NCBI RefSeq assembly: GCF_900142825.1
Contig: NZ_FRCH01000001.1
Span: 930,001-994,000, forward strand
Direction of reading: 5' to 3'
DNA: 64,000 nt
Source: Rhodanobacter sp. OK091
GTDB taxonomy: Bacteria; Pseudomonadota; Gammaproteobacteria; Xanthomonadales; Rhodanobacteraceae
Shown here: positions 38,501 to 45,234 of the stretch, one piece after another
Layout: each line of letters opens with the position of its first letter
Numbering within the stretch: the stretch's first letter is position 1
Program-made: the position numbers and the translations under genes
The notes under the pieces: generated by a model
What the model was told of the DNA's origin: nothing
Databases searched by the model: none
The model's input: the letters and a program-made list of their open reading frames with translations, nothing else

Positions 38501-39109
38501 GCTGGCCAGTTGCATCAATGCCTGATACCACAGGCCGCGCTCGGTGCGAGCCGAGGCATCGCAGACGATGCATGGGCTGGTCTCGATCGCGATCAGCGAC
38601 TTGAAGAACCACCAGCGCCAGATGGCCTCTCCGTCTGCACCGGCCGGCGCGGGAAACGGCGAGATGGTGCTCGCCGCCTGCAACAAGCCGTGCACGTTGG
38701 CATCGGCGTCGCCGAGGAACAGCATCCACGGTACGCGATACAGCGGGTTGCGGCTGCCGGCGCCGCGGATATCAACGAGCTCGGGCGAACGCTGGATCGT
38801 GCGTTTGGCCTCCTGGATGGCCGCGCTCATCTTCGCCAGCGGCTCGCGCTCATCGTCCGGATTGCCTGGGCCGAGATCGCCGATGCGCTGCCGTGCGCGA
38901 CCGGCACGCGAATACTTGCGCGCGCCCTTGGTGAACCACCACAACACCGCCAGCGCGGCGAGGCACAGGCCCAGCAGTTGCCAGAATCGCGGTGGAATGC
39001 CGGGAATCAGCGCCGGCATCACGAACACGATCAGCGCCAGCAGCGCGATGCCGCCGAGCACGAACAGCGCAGGTCGGAACCAGGTTTTCTGAGTGAGGCT
39101 CATGGTCAT
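35579..39109 (-). CDS. tssM: T6SS membrane complex protein TssM (IcmF), Walker A absent
   Basis: TssM is the inner-membrane scaffold of the T6SS membrane complex. The 1176-residue protein has two N-terminal helices (ALFVLGGIALLALIVFV and LLGLCLAALAVLWWF), an IcmF-type cytoplasmic domain and a third helix near residue 415. The large periplasmic domain follows, with the C-terminal IcmF_C/DUF1215-like region. In the cytoplasmic domain the usual GPPGxGKT after PWxLxxG reads PWMLFLGDADANVHGL, so the Walker A motif is gone. The DTAGR-type Walker B is replaced by IETSPCIVCD. PLNGIVACIGARSLL and QLPVYVMVTGLETL keep the fold recognisable. ATG 39109 or 39103 may be the start. It lies 5 bases after tssL. 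Confidence 0.93.
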   Translation of the reverse strand: MTMSLTQKTWFRPALFVLGGIALLALIVFVMPALIPGIPPRFWQLLGLCLAALAVLWWFTKGARKYSRAGRARQRIGDLGPGNPDDEREPLAKMSAAIQEAKRTIQRSPELVDIRGAGSRNPLYRVPWMLFLGDADANVHGLLQAASTISPFPAPAGADGEAIWRWWFFKSLIAIETSPCIVCDASARTERGLWYQALMQLASERDQLPLNGIVACIGARSLLGNADALKDTSMRLRRLVDEAMEHLQVQLPVYVMVTGLETLPGYAAFRAAIPAEAFAQAMGWRLPENEAVSAGTSAKFDGLFAPVAERLHALRLTALAAQHEVKGRRGVFEFVQSISRLQDGLRGFVSLLLEDNPFQRTPRWRGLYFAGGPGPNTPAGAFVADLFTRFLPADQPLATPSFKGSAGRMGVTALGVAALLGFSAYFTYGLSQARTDDAQLLAQTRAACQGRENAGASGRIAWVAGCGRTIERLEASADKSQLGFGLRRSDRDIEQLKQEVVADFSNLILAPYDQMLDNDVANGRAGIEHVLAVTQRLRILQHCRSNSASCIDSEVLHNVVFDPRSRLFAPFFTADADTRRDRDNADALLTTYLGYLRWQKSAVLDDEEHRLQGELQRLLTAYTPRSQDLEAWADARMIGPRLQDYWLPADRLVGVDSGSLPTVSAAYTVDAWEGVVSPMTETIGDTMAEKKSLADGFRSAYFTSYFHAWAQFQSRFFEGVNLWKGHADELATRAGGDDNPYRFFFDSVQRNLLSLPLQLPLSLRWQRAWSQTKAAGWGGWKPLGSFIGHTVGGWFSSAGVAPPTWLLALLDTRHAVLDKQQALFANGYLRLQAQGGEQNLYQIVADIYRAKGAPAQPPASEYATLLQSVDRPDDSYAAKFKGDDLGAWSVVQGPSHLLLYLTVQRAAAYVQQRWNDGVATPLKQLPADQQMAALYGAQGKLNAFVNDWLAPFVSEKEHAPTKVGGIALPLTPGFQAMMTAQSQAQPALNADQPFMAGSFSFTGPSQLGSLAEGTLGTVLQIDCKDRSFSANSKAQSLAESKVAVFWSPANCLQASLRISLEQAAPNEVALVPAASASAAGAVAPAAADALVLTKLYAGQDGFLQLLKDFGGGSHSFALADFRDSYTPLQWADITGRLRAVGFNQARVYLAVELSDAMKQYLSARNTPVAMPATIIE

Positions 39110-39114
39110 AGTCC

Positions 39115-40461
39115 TCAGCGCGCCGGTTCGGTCTGGATGGTCATGAAATCAGCCACGAACTTGTCGTTGCTCCGATTCAATTCGACGGCCTGCTTGAGCA
39201 GCGGCAGGTAATCCTTGGCCGGTTCGCTGTCCGGGCGCAGCCCGGTGTACAGCGGCGTCGGCGAAGCGACCACAGTCATCAACTCCTGCCCGAACGGCGC
39301 TTCGACGGTGATCCAGCCGCCGCCTTGCACGCCCGCCTGGCCTACGTCGATCTGCTGGCTGGCCGGAATGACCTGCCCGCTGTGCGGCTCGCGCGTGTTC
39401 GGAAACAGGTGGATCACTTCGCCTTCGACCGTGTAGTAATCGACATAGAGATAGCCGTCGTGATTGGCTTGGACGAGCTTGACGATCACCTGCTCGTCCT
39501 TGACGAAACGATCGGTGTGGCCGGTGGTCGGTGTCACCGCCAGGCCATCGTGCCGATCGAGGTTGCGCTGCCGGTACGGCGTGAGCAGCTTGACCACTTC
39601 GCAATGCGGCCAGATCAGCACCTTCACCTGATAGCTCGGCGTCTTGACGCCCTTGATACCGCCGATATCGCCACGCAGGCGTTCCAGATCCACCGGCTTG
39701 GATACATAGCCGGTCACCGAAGTCACCCCGTCCTTGTCGACGGTGCCGGTGAGATCGGCGCAGCTGTAGCCGGCGATCTCCTGGTCCACCAGTTGCTGCA
39801 CCGTAGGCCCCGTGACGTGCGTGGGCGAAAGGAAGAACCACACCAGGTACACGAGCGGAATCAGCAACGCGACCACCGCGCCAACCTTCATCAGCAACGC
39901 GTCCCACTGCTTGGGATAGCGCGGCCCGGAGGGGTCCTTCATCTGGTAAGGCTGCGGCGTGATCTGTTCCTCGCGCAGCGTGTGCAGCGGCGCCGGCGCT
40001 ACCGGCAACTGGCGGCTGTTCAGCTCCTTGATCTTGCCCAGCTCGCCGTGATCGCCGGTCTCGAAGTAATACTGCCCGACGAAGCCGAGCAGCAACGCGT
40101 GGTAGTACACCTCGCGCACCTCCTCATCGCCGCCCTTGAGGTTGGACAAATGCTCGAAGAACTCGTTGCCCGCGTTGTTGGTGTTGAACAGCGACACCTG
40201 CAGCGGGCTGGCCTGACTCCACCAGGACGGATTGCGCGTGATGATCTCGTCGAACCACGCAACCACCGCGAACGCCGCCGACTCCACCGCCGCGGCCGGC
40301 TTGCCGGCGGCCAGCGCGCTGCTGCGGGCCTGTTCGATCAGCGCTCGCGCGCGCACGTAGACCTCGTCCACACTGCCCTGTGCCACGCCATCCACGATCT
40401 GCTCGTCGATCGCCAGACCGTAGGAAAACAGCGGGGTGAAGAATTCCAGGAGCCTGCTCAT
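39115..40461 (-). CDS. tssL: T6SS membrane complex protein TssL (DotU) with DUF4384-like periplasmic domain
   Basis: TssL partners with TssM in the inner membrane. The DotU domain (residues 1-155) shows SALAAGKPAAAVESAAFAVVAWFDE and SLFNTNNAGNEFFEHL. One helix (VGAVVALLIPLVYLVWFFL) near residue 205 anchors it. The C-terminal half is not the peptidoglycan-binding OmpA domain of many TssL proteins. It has a BON-like segment (DLERLRGDIGGIKGV) and PHCEVVKLLTPY, then a DUF4384-like domain (DGYLYVDYYTVEGEVIHLFPN). The total is 448 residues. A separate OmpA-domain protein encoded at 60665-61243 may supply the cell-wall anchor. Confidence 0.92.
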   Translation of the reverse strand: MSRLLEFFTPLFSYGLAIDEQIVDGVAQGSVDEVYVRARALIEQARSSALAAGKPAAAVESAAFAVVAWFDEIITRNPSWWSQASPLQVSLFNTNNAGNEFFEHLSNLKGGDEEVREVYYHALLLGFVGQYYFETGDHGELGKIKELNSRQLPVAPAPLHTLREEQITPQPYQMKDPSGPRYPKQWDALLMKVGAVVALLIPLVYLVWFFLSPTHVTGPTVQQLVDQEIAGYSCADLTGTVDKDGVTSVTGYVSKPVDLERLRGDIGGIKGVKTPSYQVKVLIWPHCEVVKLLTPYRQRNLDRHDGLAVTPTTGHTDRFVKDEQVIVKLVQANHDGYLYVDYYTVEGEVIHLFPNTREPHSGQVIPASQQIDVGQAGVQGGGWITVEAPFGQELMTVVASPTPLYTGLRPDSEPAKDYLPLLKQAVELNRSNDKFVADFMTIQTEPAR

Positions 40462-40495
40462 GGCTTCCTCGCGGCTCGTATCGTCGCCATCGCCA

Positions 40496-41926
40496 TCACT
40501 CCTCCGCGCCCACGGGATACAGCTTGATCACCGTCTGTTCCGGCGGCAGATCGCAGAACACCGCCATGTTTCGCCCGTTGCGGATGCCTTGCCAGAACGG
40601 GTGTTTGGTATCCACGAGGAAGTAGGTGGTATTGGGCGTCTTCTGCGGTAACTCTTCCGGCGGCACCGGCAGCAGGTCGATCTTCAGACCGAACAACGCG
40701 GCCTGCAGCAGACGGGGCATTTCCTCGATCGCGCAGATCTTGCCGGTGCGGGACAGCCGTCCAAACAGATCCTGCCCGCGCAGTTCGGATTCGAACGCGA
40801 GATAGAAGCGCGTCTTGTCCGACTCGAACAGGTTCGGCGGCAACTCGGCTTTGTACAGCTTGCCGTCGAAAGTGAGCGTAATGCCCACCTCGGCGCCTAC
40901 GGTGAGCGCCTTGACCAGGGTTTCCGCACGCTGAAACGCGATGCGGAAACACGCACGCAGATTGTCGTGGTCGTACGGCGGCAACTCGGTGTCGGCCGGG
41001 TTCTCGCGCAGGCCGCCGGCGAAGCTGATCTCCTCGGAGAACACCGAGAACTCCGCCACCAGCTCGCGCAGCCGCAAGTACAGCGGGTAAGGTCCCTCCA
41101 CACCGCCGCGCACGATTTCCTGCAGGTCGGCGATGTAGCGCGCGAAGGTCTGCATCATCACCACGCGCATCACTTCCTGCGCGCTGGTCGACGCGGCGCG
41201 AATGCCGCGCTGACGTTTCACGCTGGAGAAGTCCGCGCCACGCGAAACCAGCAGGTCGCGCAGGCTGCGCGCCCAGCGGCTGAGGTTGACCGAAGCCTGC
41301 AACGCCACCAGCGGCGGGATGTAGTCGGGCGACAATTTGAAACGGCCCGGACCGTTCGGCACGATCTCGGCAAACTTGTACGACTCGCAGGCACCGAGCA
41401 GCGCGTCGGCACCCTCGTCGAGGCTGCTGATGATCTGCGCCTGGTAGCCCAGGAAATCCACTTCGGCGGCCGGTGCCTGCGGATCGTACGGATCGGCGCG
41501 CGACTCGCCATCGAGCCGATGGCGCGCCGGCAGCCGGCTGCCGCGTTCCTCGCTGCGACCCAGACCGTCGAGCGTGCGCTCGCGCTTGAGCACCAGGTAC
41601 AGGGAAATCGGTTCGTTGTTGGGCACGCTCAGTTCAAGCAAGCTGCGTTCGGGCACCCGCGCGTTGCCGCCGCCCTCGGCGGTGGCCGCCACGCCGCCGC
41701 TGATCAGTTCGCCCTGCCGGGTCAGCAGCACGAAGCGTTCCAGCGTGGCCATGCCGGTCGCCAGCGCATCCTCGCGCAGCACGAGTGCCTCGTAGCCCCA
41801 GTGATACGGAGAAAACTGCCGATGCAGGCGCAGCGCATACGCCTGCTGCCAGGCGTCCTGCGCCTGCAGATGCTGCGGCGTGAGGAAACCACCTTGCGCC
41901 CAATGGACTTGCCGTACTGCCTGCAT
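40496..41926 (-). CDS. tssK: T6SS baseplate subunit TssK
   Basis: TssK connects the baseplate to the membrane complex. The 476-residue protein starts VRQVHWAQGGFLTPQHLQAQD, the diagnostic TssK opening. LYLVLKRERTLDG, the long helical SLRDLLVSRG region and the C-terminal receptor-like domain (YFLVDTKHPFWQGIRNGRNMAVF) follow. It lies 34 bases upstream of tssL and 44 bases downstream of the TraB/GumN-like gene. Confidence 0.95.
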   Translation of the reverse strand: MQAVRQVHWAQGGFLTPQHLQAQDAWQQAYALRLHRQFSPYHWGYEALVLREDALATGMATLERFVLLTRQGELISGGVAATAEGGGNARVPERSLLELSVPNNEPISLYLVLKRERTLDGLGRSEERGSRLPARHRLDGESRADPYDPQAPAAEVDFLGYQAQIISSLDEGADALLGACESYKFAEIVPNGPGRFKLSPDYIPPLVALQASVNLSRWARSLRDLLVSRGADFSSVKRQRGIRAASTSAQEVMRVVMMQTFARYIADLQEIVRGGVEGPYPLYLRLRELVAEFSVFSEEISFAGGLRENPADTELPPYDHDNLRACFRIAFQRAETLVKALTVGAEVGITLTFDGKLYKAELPPNLFESDKTRFYLAFESELRGQDLFGRLSRTGKICAIEEMPRLLQAALFGLKIDLLPVPPEELPQKTPNTTYFLVDTKHPFWQGIRNGRNMAVFCDLPPEQTVIKLYPVGAEE

Positions 41927-41970
41927 GACGTGAATCCCGTGTCAGTGTTGCCGTGCGATGCGACGATGGC

Positions 41971-43026
41971 TCACCACGTCTGCGCGCTTACCGCGAAGCC
42001 GCGGCGGGCGAGCCCGACGAGCAATCCATCCTTGCCGGTGAGATGAATGGCGCCGACCGCGACGAAGCAGCCGCCTGCACGCAGCAGCGGCTCCAGCTCC
42101 TCGATCCAGCGTGCGTTGCGTTGTTCGAGCAGGCATCTCTGCGCGCGCCGTTCGGCGCCCTGCGCCTGCGCGTCCAGCCCGTGCATGGCGTCGATATCGG
42201 CCAGCCAGCCGGGCAGATCGCCGGCGCGGTAGAACGCCAGCGAGCGCTCGGTCTCGGCGCGCAGTTCCTGCGGATCGGCCAGCCGCTGCTGCAGCACCAC
42301 CGCATAGTCGGCCGCCGGCATGCAGTCGAGCGCGGCGAGTTGGTCCTCCAGCGTTTCCAGATGTACCAGCTTCAGCCCGTGCGTGTGCGCGACTTCTTCC
42401 ACCATGTCGTCGATGCTCCGATGTTGCGCGTCGCCGGCATTCGGCAGCGGTGCATCCTGCCCCTCTTCAAGCAATGTCATAGCGACCCATGGCTTGAATC
42501 GATCGAGCTGGCGGCCGCTGTGTTCGGGCAGCAACGTACCGAGCTCGATGAACTCGACACCGCCGATGAGCCTGGCCAAGCTCTGCTCCGGCGCCAGGAA
42601 GCGGTAGCGGTCGTAGCTTTTCTGCCACGGCGTATTGCCATCCACTTCGTTAATCAAGGTGTGTTGCCCGCGCACCGCATCGCCCACACGCTGCGGATCA
42701 AGGCCGAGTTCCGCGGGCGCACCGATATGGATGGTGCCGAACAGCAGACTGTCCGCCGCACCCGGCTGCGGCGAATGGATGCGGAACAACACGCCGCGCG
42801 CGGCGCGCCAGTTAAATGGCTCATCGGTAGCGGCAGATGTCGATGGCGCCTGGGTGGAAGGCGCTGATGTCGATGCCGCCGCCGGCTGTTTTGTCGACAC
42901 CGCACTGGCCGGAGCAGACTGCAACAGCGGTCGGGCGGCCGCCGGCGCTCCTGCCAGCAAGCTGCAGCACAGCAGGAGCACGCCGTTCCAGCCTTGCCAC
43001 CCTCTCGCTGTGAGTGCCGTTGCCAT
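41971..43026 (-). CDS. TraB/GumN family exported protein
   Basis: A 351-residue protein of the TraB/GumN (TIKI-like) family. It has a signal peptide (GVLLLCCSLLAGAPAAA), a Ser/Ala/Pro/Thr-rich linker of about 40 residues, then the family domain. LLFGTIHIG near residue 95 and GCFVAVGAIHLTGKDGLL near residue 325 hold the paired histidines thought to bind metal. Members are suspected metalloproteases; activity in bacteria is unproven. ATG 43026 has AGGGA upstream and gives a good signal peptide; ATG 43050 would add eight residues. It is the first gene of the leftward T6SS operon, an unusual place for this family. Confidence 0.85.
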   Translation of the reverse strand: MATALTARGWQGWNGVLLLCCSLLAGAPAAARPLLQSAPASAVSTKQPAAASTSAPSTQAPSTSAATDEPFNWRAARGVLFRIHSPQPGAADSLLFGTIHIGAPAELGLDPQRVGDAVRGQHTLINEVDGNTPWQKSYDRYRFLAPEQSLARLIGGVEFIELGTLLPEHSGRQLDRFKPWVAMTLLEEGQDAPLPNAGDAQHRSIDDMVEEVAHTHGLKLVHLETLEDQLAALDCMPAADYAVVLQQRLADPQELRAETERSLAFYRAGDLPGWLADIDAMHGLDAQAQGAERRAQRCLLEQRNARWIEELEPLLRAGGCFVAVGAIHLTGKDGLLVGLARRGFAVSAQTW

Positions 43027-43209
43027 GGCTCTTTTCCCTGTCGTGATCATCAGCGATTCTCACGACGCATCGCCGCAACGGCCATATCACGGAGAGCCTA
43101 GGCCGTTCGGGCTGGCACGGACGAGTTGCTGCCGGTGCCTACTGCGGCTATGTTGCCGAGGGGGTAGACAGGCGCCGGCGGGATGCCGCGATGCCACGGG
43201 GAAACGGAT
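43027..43209. promoter_or_regulatory. Divergent promoter region between the two T6SS blocks
   Basis: This 183-base gap separates the leftward (TraB-tssKLMA...) and rightward (regulator-PhnD-mltA-tssFGH) T6SS transcription blocks, so both promoters should be here. On the plus strand TAGACA (43165-43170) lies 40 bases before the regulator ATG. A GG..GC pair resembling a sigma-54 site is two bases too widely spaced. No clear regulator-binding dyad is seen. Confidence 0.5.
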
Positions 43210-43860
43210 ATGCGGATATTGATCGCGGATGACCATCGGCTGATCGTCGAGGGCATCAAACTCAAGCTCGCCGAACTCGACCCGACCATCGAGTTCACGG
43301 TGGCCATGGACGTGGACGAACTGCGCTGTGCGATCCAGCACGGACCTTCGCCCACGCTGGCGCTGATCGACCTGACCATGCCGGGCAGCCAGGGCTACGA
43401 GCACCTGATCGAAACGATCAACAGCCTGCCCGGGGTGCCGGTCATCGTGATTTCCGGCTCGGAAGACCCGGCCCTGATGAGGGCGCTGCTCATGCTGGGC
43501 GTGCAGGGTTTCATCCCCAAGGCTTATTCGCCCGACGTGATGCTGTCCGCCGTGCGACTGGTGCTGTCCGGCGGCGTGTACGTGCCGCCGATGCTGTTGC
43601 TGGACGGCGGTGCACCGGCCGCGGCCATTCATGCGGAACCGGCCGCCAGCCTCGAGGAACGCCTGCGCAAGCTGCTGACCGAGCGGCAGATCGACGTGCT
43701 GCGATCGCTCTCGCAAGGCAAACCCAACAAGGTGATCGCCCGCGACCTGGGTATCAGCGAGGGCACCGTGAAGATTCACCTGGCGGCGATCTTTCGCGCG
43801 CTCAACGTGCGCAACCGGGTCGAGGCGGTGGTCGCCTCGCGGCGCATCAGCGGGCTCTGA
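43210..43860 (+). CDS. NarL/FixJ-type response regulator
   Basis: A 216-residue two-component response regulator. The receiver domain starts MRILIADDHR and has phospho-acceptor Asp54 in ALIDLTMPG, Thr/Ser in VIVISGSE and Lys in GFIPKAY. The LuxR-type helix-turn-helix follows (LTERQIDVLRSLSQGKPNK, then IARDLGISEGTVKIHLAAIF). ATG 43210 follows GGGGAAACG; upstream starts add poor sequence. It begins the rightward T6SS block and lies opposite the leftward one. It is the most likely local regulator of T6SS expression. No kinase is adjacent; candidates lie at 61579 and 26958. Confidence 0.92.
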   Translation: MRILIADDHRLIVEGIKLKLAELDPTIEFTVAMDVDELRCAIQHGPSPTLALIDLTMPGSQGYEHLIETINSLPGVPVIVISGSEDPALMRALLMLGVQGFIPKAYSPDVMLSAVRLVLSGGVYVPPMLLLDGGAPAAAIHAEPAASLEERLRKLLTERQIDVLRSLSQGKPNKVIARDLGISEGTVKIHLAAIFRALNVRNRVEAVVASRRISGL

Positions 43861-44044
43861 GAGCCTGTTCAAAGGTTCAGGTTGGCCGGCCGTGACCCAT
43901 GTCTCAGGACATGCCTCGGGGGCCGTCGCCAATCGTTTGGATGTAACACATCGCACGATGACCGGCGGTAGACTTGCGTACCGTACGAATGACCTTGCGC
44001 GCAGGATGCGCGCCACGCAGGCCATGGGGGAGGGGTTGGGCAAC

Positions 44045-45112
44045 GTGCGTCGGACATGCAGCTCCCGCAGGACAGACCAGCCATGGCGGAACGCGCTTCG
44101 CCGCGCCGCAGTCGTGCTGTTGTTCGTGCTGGCCGCGCCGGCGCTGCTGGCCGCCCAGCCCGCCACCGACCTGTCGCAGGTGCCGCTGACATTCGGGATA
44201 CTGCCGATCGGCGGTGCTTCCGAATCGCTGGACGCATGGCGGCCGACCCTGGACGACATGAGCCGCTCGCTGCAGCGGCCGGTCCGCAGTATCTCCGTGA
44301 GCACTTACGAGGGGCTGGCCGAGGCGATCGCGGAGGAACGCGTGGACATCGCCTTCGTCTCCGGACGGTTGGCGCTGCAGGCGGTGGGCGAGCATCGCAT
44401 GCAGGTGGTTGCCCAGCTCACCCGCGGCGACGGTTCGCGCGGTTACTACTCGGTGCTGCTGGTGCCGAAGAACTCGCCCATCCACACGATCGCCGATATT
44501 TACAGCAAGCCGAACCACTGGCGTTACGCGCGCGGCGAATCACTGTCGATGTCCGGTTACCTGGTGCCCGAGACGCAGCTCTTTGCCAGCCACAAGCTCG
44601 ATTCGGATACATTCTTCGCCACCGTCGTGGTGGGCAACCACCAGAACAATGCACTGGCTGTCGCCAACAACGAAGTCGACGTGGCCAGCAACAACACCGC
44701 CGACCTCGAACGCTTCGCCCAACATTTTCCCGAGCAGTACGCGCGCCTGCGCGTGCTGTGGAAATCGAGTCTGATTCCGCACGCGGTGATCATCGTGCGC
44801 GACGACTTGTCGCCGCAGCTGCGCGCGGCGATCACCGACTTCATCACGCACTACGCCAAGAGCGGACGCAACGCCGCGTCGGAACTCGCCAACCTCAAAC
44901 TGATCCACGATATCAGCGGTTTTGCCCCGGCCAGCAACGCCGCCCTGGTACCGTTCGCCGACATCGACTACACGCTGGATCGCCGCCGCGCACTCAGCGC
45001 GCAATGGGTGAGCGATGCGGCGATGCAGGCGCGCCTGCAGAAAATCGAGAGCAGCCATCGCGCGCTGGTGAAACGGCTCAACGCCAGCTCGGCGGATTCG
45101 CCCAGCCCCTGA
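44045..45112 (+). CDS. PhnD-like periplasmic binding protein
   Basis: A 355-residue exported protein of the phosphate/phosphonate-binding (PhnD) superfamily. It has a signal peptide (RRAAVVLLFVLAAPALLAA) and the family patterns LTFGILPIGGASESLDAWRP and VDIAFVSGRLAL. YYSVLLVPKNSPIHTIADI and a C-terminal helical end follow. No ABC transporter permease or ATPase lies nearby, so a sensory role with a two-component system is more likely than uptake. The start is uncertain: GTG 44045 follows GGAGGGG; ATG 44024 would add seven residues. A TAGACT hexamer at 43969-43974 might be its own -10. Confidence 0.8.
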   Translation: MRRTCSSRRTDQPWRNALRRAAVVLLFVLAAPALLAAQPATDLSQVPLTFGILPIGGASESLDAWRPTLDDMSRSLQRPVRSISVSTYEGLAEAIAEERVDIAFVSGRLALQAVGEHRMQVVAQLTRGDGSRGYYSVLLVPKNSPIHTIADIYSKPNHWRYARGESLSMSGYLVPETQLFASHKLDSDTFFATVVVGNHQNNALAVANNEVDVASNNTADLERFAQHFPEQYARLRVLWKSSLIPHAVIIVRDDLSPQLRAAITDFITHYAKSGRNAASELANLKLIHDISGFAPASNAALVPFADIDYTLDRRRALSAQWVSDAAMQARLQKIESSHRALVKRLNASSADSPSP

Positions 45113-45234
45113 AAAACCGCTGGTCGCGCACCACACCGCCCCTTCCCTCTCCACCGCCATAGCGCATCCGTGGTATGGCGGCGAGAGGCACACTGGCGAA
45201 TCATGCCCGGCATCCTCACGCATGGGAGCCCGCC

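Noticed and set aside
37274..39211. A 645-codon rightward frame opposite tssM, and similar frames opposite tssL and tssK
   Set aside because: Composition is that of antisense frames; the leftward proteins carry T6SS family signatures.
43113..43130. Possible sigma-54 promoter (TGGCAC ... TTGCT) at the T6SS divide
   Set aside because: The GG and GC elements are two bases further apart than the strict sigma-54 spacing allows.
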